DNA of 59,234 nt from Opacimonas viscosa (GCF_024199005.1 NZ_JANATA010000020.1:1-59234), one strand, 5' to 3'; shown: positions 27,544-38,234, counted from the first letter of the stretch. A program made the numbers and translations. Notes: generated from the sequence alone by a model not told the origin.

Positions 27544-28665
27544 TTAATGAGCTAACACTCGAGCAATCGTTTGATTAAAATGCTCTAGCCAAAATGGGCA
27601 TAATTGTCCCATATAGTTTTTATTTACCGCAACTAAAGCCTTTTTTTGTGCTGGTAACTCATGTTCTTGACCAAGGGCTTCATGATGCAGGTCATAGTAA
27701 GTGTCTAAGATAGCTAATAGTTTTGCTCCTGCACAGATTGCATCTCCTGCCAGACCAAAAGGATAGCCTGAACCGTCACAACGTTCATGATGTTCCATAA
27801 CTATCTTGCGTGCACCGTCCCACACCGAAAGATGCTCCAATAGTCGAGCACTTTTATACACATGAGAATGCAGTAGCTTTTCTTCTTGTGCAGAACGCGT
27901 TTCTGCATTAACTAAAGACAGTGGCATAAAGGCCATACCAAAATCATGGACATAACACGCTAAACTCAGTTGTTCAGTGGGAATAATACTCCCAGCATGT
28001 GTATTAATGAGGTGAGCCATCTGCGCCATTCGATCGCCACGTCCTTGCAAAGCCAACACACGTTTCTCAATAGGTTGCATTAACTCTCTAAAAAAGAGCA
28101 TGTCGGCTTTTAAATCCGGAGCAAGATCTTTAGGAATACCCGAACGGGTTAATGTATTTTGGTTCAAACTATCAATGGTCACAGTCTCTGAGCCACTCAT
28201 ATCTCCACCAAACATCTTTGCCGCATTAACCAGAATTGCTTGGTTCTGCTCATCAGAATCTGGTTTAATTTCTTTCAGTACATCCACAACTTTCGTAAAA
28301 AACTCAGCATCATATTCAACACTGCCTTCGCCAATACAATCACGCACAAAGTGTTTAACCCGATCTAGGCCTTGTAGCACTACATCAGACATATTACTGG
28401 TATAAGTCATTTGTCCTTTGCGTAAGTAATCCAACAAATCTTCAATATGCTGCATCAGCGGGTATAATGGAGTGAATCCGACTAAGCCCAAATCCCCTTT
28501 GATAGTATGGACTGAGCGAAACAAAGAACGTTGTAAATCATTATCTTGGGGGTTTATTTCCAGCTCGATTAACGTTTGTTCACTGGCCTCATAGAGCTCG
28601 TTGATCTCTTCCAGTAAATCATGAAGGATATCCGCATCAGTATCATCGTGGGTAAATCTTTGCAT
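27544..28665 (-). CDS. HPt - HD-GYP fusion protein
   Basis: Protein of 373 residues joining a histidine phosphotransfer domain (residues about 5-110, with the phospho-His motif SVHTIKGDLGLVGF) to an HD-GYP domain (about 180-360). HD-GYP residues: HDFGMAFMP (canonical HD-x-GK-x-x-x-P, here Lys replaced by Met), MEHHERCDGSGYPFGLAGD and LLAILDTYYD. HD-GYP enzymes hydrolyse cyclic-di-GMP; the HPt part suggests control by a phosphorelay. No transmembrane segment. It is divergent from plsC; the sensor kinase and output gene are not in this window. Confidence 0.88.
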   Translation of the reverse strand: MQRFTHDDTDADILHDLLEEINELYEASEQTLIELEINPQDNDLQRSLFRSVHTIKGDLGLVGFTPLYPLMQHIEDLLDYLRKGQMTYTSNMSDVVLQGLDRVKHFVRDCIGEGSVEYDAEFFTKVVDVLKEIKPDSDEQNQAILVNAAKMFGGDMSGSETVTIDSLNQNTLTRSGIPKDLAPDLKADMLFFRELMQPIEKRVLALQGRGDRMAQMAHLINTHAGSIIPTEQLSLACYVHDFGMAFMPLSLVNAETRSAQEEKLLHSHVYKSARLLEHLSVWDGARKIVMEHHERCDGSGYPFGLAGDAICAGAKLLAILDTYYDLHHEALGQEHELPAQKKALVAVNKNYMGQLCPFWLEHFNQTIARVLAH

Positions 28666-28755
28666 TTTGATTGTTCTACAAGTCCATAGTTATTCTTTAC
28701 TGTATCGACTAGAAAATAAAAATTGTGACTTTTTTTGATTTGTACTGATCCATTG

Positions 28756-29550
28756 ATGCAAAGCCATGACAGAAACAGTATACTGCGCAAAAAAGTTTAT
28801 TTGAGCGTACACGTGTTAGCCTTAGCCAGATTTATTATTATTCCATTCTATTTTATTTTATTAAATATCGCCTTAATTACCTATTCTGCTTTTCGTCCAT
28901 TTCATCGAGACGGAGTCAAAGTTGCAGGGCAGTGGTATTCATCAATGGCTCGCCTTGTTGGTCTAAAAATCGTTATTCAAAATAGCGAAGTTATCGCACC
29001 CGAACAGTCCTATATTTGTATTGCCAATCACCAATCGACCTACGATTTAATCACAACAGCTAGCTGTGCATTTTCTGGTTTAACAACCATTGGTAAAAAA
29101 AGTTTAAAATGGATCCCATTCTTTGGCCAGCTCTACTGGCTAACAGGCAACATCATGATTGATCGAAAAAACTCAGGCAGTGCCCAAGCCACATTAAAGC
29201 GCACTGCTCACATTATCCAAAAAACCAATAAATCTGTATTATTTTTTCCAGAAGGTACTCGGAGTAACGGACGCGGGCTTTTGCCTTTTAAAACCGGGGC
29301 TTTTCGCATTGCACAAGCCACAAAGAAGCCTATAATGATGGTGTGCGCTAGTGATAATATTAATAAAATCAAGTGGAATAGATGGAATAATGGTATTGTC
29401 ATTATTCGTTACTATGAACCAGAACCTTTCGATGAAAGTAATGATATAAAGGCATTGGCCCTTTCGTATCATGCCAAAATGGCTGAACGATTAGCAACAC
29501 TCAATGCAGATGTAGCATCCCTGGAACAATCAAACAAGGACAACGCATGA
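28756..29550 (+). CDS. plsC: 1-acyl-sn-glycerol-3-phosphate acyltransferase
   Basis: Membrane acyltransferase of about 264 residues that makes phosphatidic acid from lysophosphatidate. Motif I is IANHQSTYDLI (NHX4D), motif III FFPEGTRSNGRG, then motif IV-like KTGAFRIAQATKKPIMMV. An N-terminal hydrophobic segment (ARFIIIPFYFILLNIALI) anchors it. The true start is unsure: this ATG lacks a good ribosome site, and a TTG at 28801 or GTG at 28813 are alternatives. It overlaps rraB by 4 nt (ATGA), suggesting translational coupling. Confidence 0.93.
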   Translation: MQSHDRNSILRKKVYLSVHVLALARFIIIPFYFILLNIALITYSAFRPFHRDGVKVAGQWYSSMARLVGLKIVIQNSEVIAPEQSYICIANHQSTYDLITTASCAFSGLTTIGKKSLKWIPFFGQLYWLTGNIMIDRKNSGSAQATLKRTAHIIQKTNKSVLFFPEGTRSNGRGLLPFKTGAFRIAQATKKPIMMVCASDNINKIKWNRWNNGIVIIRYYEPEPFDESNDIKALALSYHAKMAERLATLNADVASLEQSNKDNA

Positions 29551-29918
29551 CCAATCTAGAAGAAAGGCAAGAGTGGGTAGACTTTACCCAAGAATGTATC
29601 GCAGCCCTGTTAGACGACGGTAGCGATCCTAAAGGTACTTATGTCATAGAGCACCATATGGCAGCACAAAACTTCGATATGCTAGAGAAAGCTGCTGTAG
29701 ATGCCTTCAAAGCCGGTTTTGAAGTGGGAGATGCAGAAGAAATGCCACTAGATGATGGTGGTATCGTATTTTGTTTTGACGCAGTTATCGACCGCCCCTT
29801 AAGTGAAGATAAATTAGTGGCGGATGTCGATACGCTTATTGCCATTTGTGACAAGCATAAAGTTCATTATGACGGTTGGGGTACACAGTTTATAGAACCA
29901 ACCCCTGGTTCTGAATAA
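29547..29918 (+). CDS. rraB: Ribonuclease E inhibitor RraB
   Basis: Acidic protein of 123 residues that binds the C-terminal part of RNase E and changes degradosome composition. Family features: GSDPKGTYVIEHHMAAQNFDMLEKAAVDAF near the start, the GFEVGDAEE loop, and the CFDAVIDRPLSEDKLVADVD and KVHYDGWGTQF segments at the end. The length is close to E. coli RraB (138). Its start overlaps the plsC stop. A strong terminator follows. Confidence 0.9.
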   Translation: MTNLEERQEWVDFTQECIAALLDDGSDPKGTYVIEHHMAAQNFDMLEKAAVDAFKAGFEVGDAEEMPLDDGGIVFCFDAVIDRPLSEDKLVADVDTLIAICDKHKVHYDGWGTQFIEPTPGSE

Positions 29919-29937
29919 AATTAAAATGAATACATAC

Positions 29938-29969
29938 AAAAAGAGAGCTTTCAGCTCTCTTTTTTTTTA
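29938..29969 (+). terminator. rraB terminator
   Basis: Stem AAAGAGAGCT / AGCTCTCTTT around a short TTC loop (29940-29962), followed by eight or more T. Confidence 0.9.
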
Positions 29970-30001
29970 TGTATCCATAAAGTAGGTATCTTCAATTAAA
30001 A

Positions 30002-30039
30002 AACCGGACAAGAAGAGAGTGATTGCTTCTTGACCGGTT
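30002..30039 (-). terminator. valS-side hairpin terminator
   Basis: 14-bp stem AACCGGACAAGAAG (30002-30015) / CTTCTTGACCGGTT (30026-30039) with one A-A mismatch, 10-nt loop. On the minus strand it is followed by TTTTAATT, fitting the 3' end of valS. Confidence 0.7.
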
Positions 30040-30083
30040 GTATATTTTACTCGATAAGCTAACTGAAAGATTTACTTAGCAAA

Positions 30084-32855
30084 CTACAGCGCAGCTATCG
30101 TTTCTTTTTGCTCATTTAACTTAGCTATTTGCATAGTCATATCATCTAGCTTAGCTTGTTCTTTGGCGATAACCGCCTCAGGTGCTTTACTTACAAAGTT
30201 TTCATTGGAAAGCTTACCAGATGTACGTGCCATATCTTTTTCGATTTTCTCAATGGCTTTGTTGATACGTGCTAACTCTGCGTCCTTATCAATCAAACCA
30301 GCCATTGGAATCATTAACTCCATCTCACCTACCAACGCTGTAGCACAAGCAGGGGCTTGTTCATCAGTGGCTAGTGGTGTTAATGTTTCGAGTTTAGCCA
30401 GTTTGGTCAATACATTTTGGGTGGCAGCTAGGCGACGTTCGTCCTCAGCACCAGCATTTTTAAGTAATACAGATAAAGGCTTATTAGGTGAGATATCCAT
30501 TTCACCACGGATATTACGGATCCCCATAATACATTGTTTTAACCACTCAATATCACCTGCAGCTTTACTATTGCGTTTTGCTTCATCATATTCGACAAAA
30601 GCCTGCACCATAATACTTTGTGACGTATCTTGGACATCTGACAATGGCGCAACGCGTTGCCAAATTTGCTCAGTAATATAAGGCATGATTGGGTGTGCGA
30701 GTCTTAGCAACTGTTCAAGTGTATTAATCAAGGTATGACGGGTACCGCGCTTTTGTGCCTCAGAAGTATTCTCGTCCTGCAAGATAGGTTTAGATAGCTC
30801 TAAATACCAGTCACAGAATTGATTCCAAGTAAACTCATAAATAGCCTGTGCTGCTAAGTCAAAACGGTAATCCGCAATCGCTGCTTCGACATCAGCAATC
30901 GTGCTTTGAAAACGGTCAATAATCCACTCGTCAGCTAATGACAACGATAATTCGCCACCTGCTCGACCCGTATCAAATTCTTCGGTGTTCATTAGGACAA
31001 AGCGTGATGCATTCCACAGCTTGTTACAGAAATTACGATAACCTTCAACACGCCCCATATCAAAGTTAATATCGCGGCTAGTCGAGGCCATGGCAGCAAA
31101 GGTAAAGCGCAGCGCATCAGTACCATAAGCATTAATGCCTTCTGGGAATTGCTTGCGTGTGCGTTTTTCGATTTTCGCAGCGTCTTGTGGATTCATCATG
31201 CCAGAAGTCCGTTTGGCTACTAATGTCTCCAACTCTATCCCATCAATCAAATCGATTGGATCAAGTACATTCCCTTTAGACTTGGACATCTTGTCGCCAT
31301 TTTCATCGCGAATAAGGCCGGTGATGTAAATTTCCTTGAAAGGGATCTGCCCAGTGAACTTCTTGGTCATCATGATCATACGAGCGACCCAGAAGAAAAT
31401 AATGTCAAAACCAGTCACCAGCACCGAACTCGGCACAAAGGTCGCTAATTCAGGCGTATCTTTAGGCCAACCCATCGTGGCAAATGGCCATAAAGCGGAT
31501 GAGAACCACGTATCTAATACATCTTCATCCTGACGCAATAACACATCGGCACCTAAGTTATGTTTTTCACGCACTTCGGCTTCATCACGACCGACATAAA
31601 CCGCACCGGCTTCGTCATACCATGCAGGAATACGATGGCCCCACCACAACTGACGAGAAATACACCAGTCTTGGATATTGTGCATCCATTGATAGTATGT
31701 TTTGTTCCAATTTTCAGGAACAAACTTTATTTCACCGCTCTCGACAGCTTCAATAGCAGGCTTGGCGAGTGAATCTACCGCAACATACCATTGGTCAGTG
31801 AGATAAGGTTCGATAACCGCCCCGGTACGATCGCCGCGAGGTACTTTTAATTTGTGATCTTCAACTTTGACTAATATGCCTTGGGCATCTAAATCAGCAA
31901 CGAGTTGCTTGCGGCAATCAAAACGATCTAAACCTTGATATGCTGCCGGTGCATTATCATTAATCTTGGCATCCGAGGTCAAAATATTGATCATCGGTAA
32001 ATCGTGACGTTTGCCCATATCATAATCATTAAAATCATGTGCAGGGGTGATCTTTACACAACCGGTCCCAAATTCAGGATCGACATAGTCATCGGCAATG
32101 ATTGGGATTAGACGATCTGTCAGCGGTAACTTGATTGCTTTGCCAATGAGTGCTTGGTAACGCTCGTCATCAGGATGCACCGCCACAGCACTGTCACCAA
32201 GCATCGTTTCTGGACGTGTCGTTGCAACAATCAATTCCCCAGAGCCATCCGCTAATGGGTAACGCAAATGCCACATGTGTCCATTTTCTTCTTCGTTCAA
32301 AACTTCTAAATCGGAAACTGCTGTGTGCAATACCGGATCCCAGTTGACTAGGCGCTTACCACGATAAATAAGACCTTCTTCATGCAGCTTTACAAAGACT
32401 TCTTGTACCGCATAGGATAAATCTTCATCCATCGTAAACGCTTCACGCGTCCAATCTGGCGAGGTACCTAGTCGACGCATTTGTTGAGTGATATTCCCGC
32501 CTGATTCCTCTTTCCATTCCCAGATTTTCTTGACAAAATCTTCGCGGCCTAAATCATGACGAGTAAGTCCTTTAGCATTTAACTGGCGTTCTACCACCAT
32601 CTGAGTGGCTATTCCTGCGTGGTCTGTACCACATTGCCACAGAGTATTATCGCCTTTCATACGACGGTGACGGATCAACGCATCCATGATGGTATGCTGA
32701 AACGCATGGCCCATATGTAAGCTACCGGTAACATTCGGTGGTGGTAATAAAATACAATATGGATCACCTGAACCACTGGGCGCAAAATAACCATTTTGCT
32801 CCCATTCAGCGTAACATTGTTGTTCGATATCTTGTGGATTAAAAGTCTTATCCAT
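30084..32855 (-). CDS. valS: Valyl-tRNA synthetase
   Basis: Class I synthetase of 923 residues charging tRNA-Val. HIGH motif in [21 protein letters not shown] motif in [15 protein letters not shown]; the editing (CP1) domain lies between, with [19 protein letters not shown] and [16 protein letters not shown]. The anticodon-binding region follows (WILDRF-like WIIDRF segment) and a C-terminal coiled coil (residues about 855-920, [17 protein letters not shown]) typical of ValRS. Gene order pepA-holC-valS on one strand is the common gammaproteobacterial one; 45 nt from holC. Confidence 0.98.
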   Translation of the reverse strand: MDKTFNPQDIEQQCYAEWEQNGYFAPSGSGDPYCILLPPPNVTGSLHMGHAFQHTIMDALIRHRRMKGDNTLWQCGTDHAGIATQMVVERQLNAKGLTRHDLGREDFVKKIWEWKEESGGNITQQMRRLGTSPDWTREAFTMDEDLSYAVQEVFVKLHEEGLIYRGKRLVNWDPVLHTAVSDLEVLNEEENGHMWHLRYPLADGSGELIVATTRPETMLGDSAVAVHPDDERYQALIGKAIKLPLTDRLIPIIADDYVDPEFGTGCVKITPAHDFNDYDMGKRHDLPMINILTSDAKINDNAPAAYQGLDRFDCRKQLVADLDAQGILVKVEDHKLKVPRGDRTGAVIEPYLTDQWYVAVDSLAKPAIEAVESGEIKFVPENWNKTYYQWMHNIQDWCISRQLWWGHRIPAWYDEAGAVYVGRDEAEVREKHNLGADVLLRQDEDVLDTWFSSALWPFATMGWPKDTPELATFVPSSVLVTGFDIIFFWVARMIMMTKKFTGQIPFKEIYITGLIRDENGDKMSKSKGNVLDPIDLIDGIELETLVAKRTSGMMNPQDAAKIEKRTRKQFPEGINAYGTDALRFTFAAMASTSRDINFDMGRVEGYRNFCNKLWNASRFVLMNTEEFDTGRAGGELSLSLADEWIIDRFQSTIADVEAAIADYRFDLAAQAIYEFTWNQFCDWYLELSKPILQDENTSEAQKRGTRHTLINTLEQLLRLAHPIMPYITEQIWQRVAPLSDVQDTSQSIMVQAFVEYDEAKRNSKAAGDIEWLKQCIMGIRNIRGEMDISPNKPLSVLLKNAGAEDERRLAATQNVLTKLAKLETLTPLATDEQAPACATALVGEMELMIPMAGLIDKDAELARINKAIEKIEKDMARTSGKLSNENFVSKAPEAVIAKEQAKLDDMTMQIAKLNEQKETIAAL

Positions 32856-32900
32856 GGGTTCTCTCGTTCTTTGCTATATGGACGGCTAAGTCGTGTGGAA

Positions 32901-33347
32901 TCAATTAAACTCAGCCGCTTTCTGGAACTGCATTGAGCAGCCAGCTATTTTAAAAGTCTTGTAACGCTCTCGCGCCATTTGTTTTGCCGTTTCATCCGTT
33001 GGTACAAAGTCAAAAATCATTTTATAACGATTTGGGTTAGGGATATCTTGCATCGCAACATTCACCACGGTTGCTCTCAAAGCACTTTCATTGCCCCAAG
33101 TAATTTCAACCGGTGCCCCGCCCACGGGCCCCTCACCAGCTAAGTTATGCGCAATGAAACTATCGGCAGGTAACTGCCATAACAATTCATCAAACGCTTC
33201 TGCACTAGCTTTATCCGCACATAAAACGGTTAATTTCTGATTGGTACGATAACATTTGGCAACCACGTCACAGGCAAATGCCAATTCAGCAGGAATAGCT
33301 GCTGGCGTTGCTGCGTTATCTAGTTGATAAAAAATGACTTGGGTCAT
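32901..33347 (-). CDS. holC: DNA polymerase III chi subunit
   Basis: Clamp-loader accessory subunit of 148 residues (E. coli 147). The start MTQVIFYQLDN one nucleotide after the pepA stop is chosen; a longer frame overlapping pepA is rejected. The opening strand (VIFYQLD), the CYRTNQKLTVLCADKASAEA segment, LLWQLPADSFIAHNLAGEG, then APVEITWG, and RYKTFKIAGCSMQF at the end follow HolC. It pairs with psi and contacts SSB at the lagging strand. Tight linkage to pepA and valS implies an operon. Confidence 0.95.
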   Translation of the reverse strand: MTQVIFYQLDNAATPAAIPAELAFACDVVAKCYRTNQKLTVLCADKASAEAFDELLWQLPADSFIAHNLAGEGPVGGAPVEITWGNESALRATVVNVAMQDIPNPNRYKMIFDFVPTDETAKQMARERYKTFKIAGCSMQFQKAAEFN

Positions 33348-33348
33348 A

Positions 33349-34854
33349 TTAATCTTCAGTTTGGATACCTGCACGATTCATCAAGAACTGTGCAAGTAAA
33401 CCGACTGGACGCCCTGTGGCACCTTTATTTTTGCCACTATTCCAAGCCGTTCCTGCAATATCCATATGGGCCCAGTTGTACTTTTTCGTAAATCGCGACA
33501 AGAAACAACCTGCAGTAATTGTCCCTGCAGCACGTCCACCTAGATTAGTCATATCGGCAAATGGAGAATCTAACAAAGGTTGGTATTCGTCCCATAATGG
33601 TAAACGCCAGGCTTTGTCAGAAGCTTGTTCTGAAGCATTTAAGAGCTCGTGCGCTAATGGATTGTGCGTCGACATCACTGCTGAAGCATGATGCCCTAAT
33701 GCGATAATACAAGCACCGGTAAGTGTCGCTAAATCGACCACACAATCCGGCTCAAAACGTTCTACGTAAGTAAGAGCATCACATAATACTAAACGCCCTT
33801 CCGCGTCTGTATTTAACACTTCAACGGTCTGTCCTGACATCGTGGTCAAGATATCACCTGGGCGATATGCGTTCGCATCTGGCATGTTTTCGCAACCAGC
33901 CAAGACGCCAATGATATTCAATGGTAGATTCAGTTCAGCAACAGTGTGCATCGCGCCTAAAACAGCAGCTGCACCACCCATGTCATATTTCATTTCATCC
34001 ATGCCTGCGCCTGGTTTGATTGAAATACCACCCGAGTCAAAAGTTAACCCTTTACCGACTAACACGATAGGTGCTTGGTCTGCAGATCCACCGTTGTGGT
34101 GAATGATACTCATCAGTGATTCATTTTCTGAACCACGACCTACGGCTAGGTAACTCCCCATCTTCAACTCGGCCATTTTTGCTTCGTTGACGACTTCGGT
34201 GGTGATGGAATCATAATTTGCAGATAACACTTGCGCTTGTTCCCAAAGATATTTCGGGTTACAAATGTTCGGTGGCATGTTAGCTACATCACGAGTAATT
34301 TTAACACCTGCTGCGATGGCATTACCGTGTTCAATCGCTCGCTCGCCAGCAGTTAACTCTTTGCGTGTGGGGACATTAAAAACCATTTTGCGCAATGGAC
34401 GTCTCGGCTCACCTTTTTTCGTTTTTAACTGTAAAAATGTATATAAACTGTGCTGAGTTGCCTCAACTGCCTGACGGACTTTCCAATAAGTGTCACGACC
34501 TTTGACGTGTAATTCTGGTAAAAAGCATACCGCTTCCATCGAGCCAGTTTCATTCAACGTCTGAATAGTTTTTGCGATGATTTCTTTGTATTGACGCTCA
34601 TTAAGTTCGCGTTCTTTACCACAGCCAACTAACAAGACACGTTCACTAAGAACATTGGGGACATGGTGTAATAAGAGCATTTGCCCGGCTTTTCCTTCCA
34701 AATCACCGCGACGTAAAAGGCCTGAAATATAACCTTCACTGATCTCATCAAGTTGTTCTGCAACAGGAGTTAAGCGACGTGGTTCAAAGACACCGACAAC
34801 AATACACGCACTACGCTGTTTCTCTGGGCTACCGCTTTTTACACTAAATTCCAT
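33349..34854 (-). CDS. pepA: Leucyl aminopeptidase A
   Basis: Cytosolic M17 aminopeptidase of 501 residues. The start [16 protein letters not shown] is nearly identical to the E. coli one and has GAGGA in front; an upstream in-frame start is rejected. The two-metal site is visible in [19 protein letters not shown] (Lys and Asp), [10 protein letters not shown], and [14 protein letters not shown] (Asp, Glu, Arg), the M17 signature. PepA also acts as a DNA-binding architectural protein in Xer recombination in enterics. It is divergent from lptF over a short gap, with holC and valS downstream. Confidence 0.98.
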   Translation of the reverse strand: MEFSVKSGSPEKQRSACIVVGVFEPRRLTPVAEQLDEISEGYISGLLRRGDLEGKAGQMLLLHHVPNVLSERVLLVGCGKERELNERQYKEIIAKTIQTLNETGSMEAVCFLPELHVKGRDTYWKVRQAVEATQHSLYTFLQLKTKKGEPRRPLRKMVFNVPTRKELTAGERAIEHGNAIAAGVKITRDVANMPPNICNPKYLWEQAQVLSANYDSITTEVVNEAKMAELKMGSYLAVGRGSENESLMSIIHHNGGSADQAPIVLVGKGLTFDSGGISIKPGAGMDEMKYDMGGAAAVLGAMHTVAELNLPLNIIGVLAGCENMPDANAYRPGDILTTMSGQTVEVLNTDAEGRLVLCDALTYVERFEPDCVVDLATLTGACIIALGHHASAVMSTHNPLAHELLNASEQASDKAWRLPLWDEYQPLLDSPFADMTNLGGRAAGTITAGCFLSRFTKKYNWAHMDIAGTAWNSGKNKGATGRPVGLLAQFLMNRAGIQTED

Positions 34855-34947
34855 CGTCATTTCCTCTGAAAAAACTTGCAAAAACACGTAGTTTACTTAA
34901 AATTTCAGCTTACGCCACCAAAAAAGCACGTTTTCCAGACTTATTAT

Positions 34948-36063
34948 ATGATTATTTTTCGCTATTTACTGAAGGAAACGTTCAAATCGCAACTCGCGAT
35001 CTTCTTTATCCTCATGGCCATTTTTATTACTTTGCGTTTCGTTCGAGTACTTGGCGATGCCACTGACGGTGAAATACCTGCAGACCTCGTGTTAGGTTTT
35101 CTCGCGTTATATTCTCCTATCCTTGCCTCATTGATCCTCCCGATTAGTTTTTTCCTCGGGATAATGATTGCTCATGGGCGCTTGTTTGTCGACTCTGAAA
35201 TGACGGTTTTAAGAGCCTGTGGTGTATCCGAATGGTATGTCACTAGGGTCATGTTAATCCTCTCAATGTTACTCGCTTTAGTGACTGCAACTATCACTAT
35301 GTACATCGCGCCACTAGCGGTTGAAAGTGAGTATCAATTAAAAGAAAAGGCAGGTGCAGAATCGGGTATTTCAGCTGTTATACCTGGGCGTTTTCAACAA
35401 ACAGGAAATGCCAATGCCGTTATTTTTGTCCATGAAATTGAAACTGAAAACCAGCAATTAGTAAAAATATTCTTGTCTGAACGAGAAAAGCAAAATAACA
35501 AATTGATTCGTATTATTTATGCTGAAAATGGGACGATTAACGCTCTGCCAGACGGCTCACAAATACTTACTTTACGGTCTGGCAAACAATACAACGGTGA
35601 AATTGGTCAACGCAATTATCAAGTCATAGACTTCGCGGTATATCGCATCCAAATCGGCGAACGTTTACCTGATGAAATGCGTCGTAAAGTAGCCGCATTA
35701 AGCACGCTAGAGCTGTGGGGAGATCCCAGCTTTGAAGCGATTGCAGAACTACAATGGCGGATTGCAATCCCTCTGTCTTTGCCCTTTTTAGTTTTACTAG
35801 CGGTACCTTTAAGCTCTGTGAATCCACGCCAAGGTAGGTTTGGCAAACTCTTACCTGCAATCATGATGTACTTAGGTTACTTCTTACTACTCATGGCCGC
35901 TAAACGCGCCTTAGAGGATGGAAAAATACCTGTTTCCCTCGGTCTATGGTGGGTCCATGGACTCATTTTAATCATTGGATTTATGCTCATTTCAAGACAA
36001 CGTGCTGTGGGCGTAAAAGTGCGTAAATTATTCCAACGAAATAAAGGGGCCAAACATGTTTAG
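34948..36063 (+). CDS. lptF: LPS export permease LptF
   Basis: Inner-membrane permease of 371 residues of the LptB2FG transporter that extracts lipopolysaccharide. The start MIIFRYLLKETFKSQLAIFF is the family start; a longer in-frame version reaching into the pepA leader is rejected. Six membrane segments flank a beta-jellyroll periplasmic domain (about residues 125-260, including SGISAVIPGRFQQTGNANAVIFV). Conserved MTVLRACGVSEW coupling region is present. It overlaps lptG by 8 nt. Confidence 0.96.
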   Translation: MIIFRYLLKETFKSQLAIFFILMAIFITLRFVRVLGDATDGEIPADLVLGFLALYSPILASLILPISFFLGIMIAHGRLFVDSEMTVLRACGVSEWYVTRVMLILSMLLALVTATITMYIAPLAVESEYQLKEKAGAESGISAVIPGRFQQTGNANAVIFVHEIETENQQLVKIFLSEREKQNNKLIRIIYAENGTINALPDGSQILTLRSGKQYNGEIGQRNYQVIDFAVYRIQIGERLPDEMRRKVAALSTLELWGDPSFEAIAELQWRIAIPLSLPFLVLLAVPLSSVNPRQGRFGKLLPAIMMYLGYFLLLMAAKRALEDGKIPVSLGLWWVHGLILIIGFMLISRQRAVGVKVRKLFQRNKGAKHV

Positions 36064-37120
36064 CCTCATTGACCAATACATAGGACGCACCCTGCTCGGT
36101 ACTGTTTTTGTCACCTTATCCACGTTGATTGGTCTAAGTGGTCTAATTAAGTTTGTCGAGCAACTCAGAAAAGTCGGCGAAGGTGACTATGATTTATTTA
36201 TGGCCGGCTTGTTTGTCATTTATAGTATTCCTCGTGATGTGGAACAATTTTTCCCTATGGCGACCTTGATTGGCGGGTTGATTGGCATGGGTGTGCTTGC
36301 GAGTAACTCGGAGCTCGTTGTGATGCAAGCTGCGGGTATGAGTAAATGGAAAATTATTCAATCAGCCATGAAATCAGCTGTAATTATGGTGTTATGTGTG
36401 CTTTTAGTGGGAGAGTTTGTCACGCCTATAAGTGAGACTAAAGCCAAGAAAATACGCTCTGAAGCGATATCTGGTGGGCAAGTATTCAAAGGCGATAAAC
36501 TTATTTGGACCAAAGACGGTAACGATTTTGTGAGTATTGGAGCGGTATTTAACCAAGAAAACTTAGGTGATGTGACTATTTATAAATTCAATGAAGCACT
36601 TGGCTTAGATGAAATAATCGTAGCTAAACAAGCGGCTTTTGTCGAAGATTCCTGGGCCTTAACCGACGTCACACTCACGTTGTTTTCGGAGCAATATGTC
36701 AGTATCCGCAATGTGTCTCTAACCGAATGGAAAGCGGCACTGACCCCTGATAAGCTTAGTGTGGCTACTGTAAAACCGGAAGCGTTATCAATCCAAGGGC
36801 TTAACGAATACGTTGATTATTTAGAAAATAATCAACAGGATTCTGCACGCTATGAACTGGCAATGTGGCGCAAAATTATGCAGCCAATATCGGTCGGTGT
36901 AATGCTGTTAATGGCCTTTAGTTTTATCTTTGGCCCTTTGCGTTCTACGTCAATGGGAGCGCGGATCATTATGGGGACATTAACAGGCTTTGGATTCTTT
37001 GTGGCTAACCAAGTATTTGGACCATTCGCTCTAGTGTATAACCTTCCGCCATTTTTAGGGGCATTGTTACCTAGTGTTATGTTTGCGTTGGTCGCCGTTT
37101 TTCTGCTGCGCAGACCATAG
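36056..37120 (+). CDS. lptG: LPS export permease LptG
   Basis: Partner permease of LptF, 354 residues. Start MFSLIDQYIGRTLLGTVFVTL; coupling segment ELVVMQAAGMSKWKII; a periplasmic jellyroll; and C-terminal helices with MWRKIMQPISVGVMLLMAFSFIFGPLRSTSMG and the final NLPPFLGALLPSV. All are typical of LptG. It overlaps the end of lptF by 8 nt, showing translational coupling; the complex needs both in equal amounts. Confidence 0.97.
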   Translation: MFSLIDQYIGRTLLGTVFVTLSTLIGLSGLIKFVEQLRKVGEGDYDLFMAGLFVIYSIPRDVEQFFPMATLIGGLIGMGVLASNSELVVMQAAGMSKWKIIQSAMKSAVIMVLCVLLVGEFVTPISETKAKKIRSEAISGGQVFKGDKLIWTKDGNDFVSIGAVFNQENLGDVTIYKFNEALGLDEIIVAKQAAFVEDSWALTDVTLTLFSEQYVSIRNVSLTEWKAALTPDKLSVATVKPEALSIQGLNEYVDYLENNQQDSARYELAMWRKIMQPISVGVMLLMAFSFIFGPLRSTSMGARIIMGTLTGFGFFVANQVFGPFALVYNLPPFLGALLPSVMFALVAVFLLRRP

Positions 37121-37186
37121 CCTCGTCTATATTTTAGTTTGCGCTTTGTTCACATGTGCCAAGTGAATAAAAGAAATGTTGTGAAT

Positions 37187-37774
37187 CTACCGCCATTGCT
37201 TGTGATCATTTGCATCTTTGGTCAAAACTAATATTTCTGTTTTGGCTAAACGGTCCTGCAGTGATTGTTTGTGTTTAAAATCAATTAACACCAGCAACGT
37301 ACCCAAACCACCTAAAGCACTAACCAAACGCAAGCACAAACGGCCAAAGGTCATGGGCGCTTCCACAGTACTAAAGATCCGCATGCGCCATGCACGCATC
37401 CCGATAGTTTGACCACCTTTCGCCCAAAACCACATAAAGAACCCCAGCACCCAAGCTCCCACCCAAATTTGCAGAATTGTGGTATAGATTGTGGATGTTT
37501 GCATGAAATCACTAAAATGTTCATATTGTTGGCCAATCAAGCCATTAGCATGGCAAATCGTAAATATGACTAATAGGAAAAGAGCAGCCACCATACCAAC
37601 AGCAACCGCAACTAGCGCGTCGTATACCATAGCAGCTAAACGGCGCATAAAACCAGCTCGCGGGAAATCCAAACGCTCTGTAGCTGCGATTTTCTCATTC
37701 TGTAGGTCCTGCTTCGGAGCCAACTTTTTATGTTGTCGCTTCGTATTGTGTTTCATGGATGATTGCTTTGCCAT
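37187..37774 (-). CDS. RDD-family membrane protein
   Basis: Protein of 195 residues with a basic N-terminal tail (about 30 residues rich in Lys/Gln) and then an RDD domain: FPRAGFMRRLAAMVYDALVAV with the conserved Arg and Asp, further hydrophobic helices, GQTIGMRAWRMRI (conserved R) and QDRLAKTEIL (Asp/Arg). RDD proteins are three- to four-helix membrane proteins; some act as ion exchangers, most are unknown. Convergent with lptG, upstream of the tRNA-Leu gene. Confidence 0.85.
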   Translation of the reverse strand: MAKQSSMKHNTKRQHKKLAPKQDLQNEKIAATERLDFPRAGFMRRLAAMVYDALVAVAVGMVAALFLLVIFTICHANGLIGQQYEHFSDFMQTSTIYTTILQIWVGAWVLGFFMWFWAKGGQTIGMRAWRMRIFSTVEAPMTFGRLCLRLVSALGGLGTLLVLIDFKHKQSLQDRLAKTEILVLTKDANDHKQWR

Positions 37775-37931
37775 AGGAGACGTTGACCTGTTGGATGAAG
37801 TTAAGTAACAGAGCAGTGTATGCCACTGACCGTTTTATAATTGTCTTATTGTAACGTACATTATTAATCAAGCAAAATGACGACAATCCATCGTTGTAAA
37901 CCAGGAATACTGAAATAAATCAAAAAAGCGC

Positions 37932-37959
37932 TTGCGACAAACGCAATGGTCGTTATAAT
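37932..37959 (+). promoter_or_regulatory. Promoter of tRNA-Leu
   Basis: TTGCGA (37932-37937), 16-bp spacer, TATAAT (37954-37959). Expected start near 37966, about 29 nt before the mature tRNA. Confidence 0.8.
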
Positions 37960-37994
37960 TCACACCGTTGTTACCAAGAAGCCCTTCTTACTGT

Positions 37995-38079
37995 GCCGGT
38001 GTGATGGAATTGGTAGACATGACGGATTCAAAATCCGTTGCCTTCGGGCGTGGCGGTTCAAGTCCGCCCACCGGTACCA
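37995..38079 (+). tRNA. tRNA-Leu (anticodon CAA)
   Basis: 85 nt with encoded CCA. Acceptor arm GCCGGTG (37995-38001) pairs with CACCGGT before ACCA (first pair G-T). Anticodon stem ACGGA/TCCGT encloses the loop TTCAAAA, anticodon CAA. The long variable arm (TGCCTTCGGGCG) marks a class II tRNA, and the T-arm GGCGGTTCAAGTCCGCC is canonical. Reads UUG codons. Confidence 0.96.
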
Positions 38080-38107
38080 TTAAACTCAATCTTTATCAGC
38101 TCTCTCT

Positions 38108-38135
38108 TTGACAAACGCCTGTTGACAAACGCCTG
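38108..38135. repeat. 14-bp perfect tandem duplication
   Basis: TTGACAAACGCCTG occurs twice back to back (38108-38121 and 38122-38135). It is followed by a CTGAT-TTA-ATCAG mini-hairpin. Looks like a simple duplication; no function assigned. Confidence 0.9.
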
Positions 38136-38234
38136 ATTTAATCAGCGGTGATATGTTTTATCAAAAAAACAATCTAATCGAACGAAATATTATAAAATTT
38201 CAATTTATTAGGATAAAAGCATTAAAAATTAGCA

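Noticed and set aside
30163-30681. 172-residue open frame opposite valS
   Set aside because: Antisense shadow of valS codons with no recognisable domain or ribosome site.
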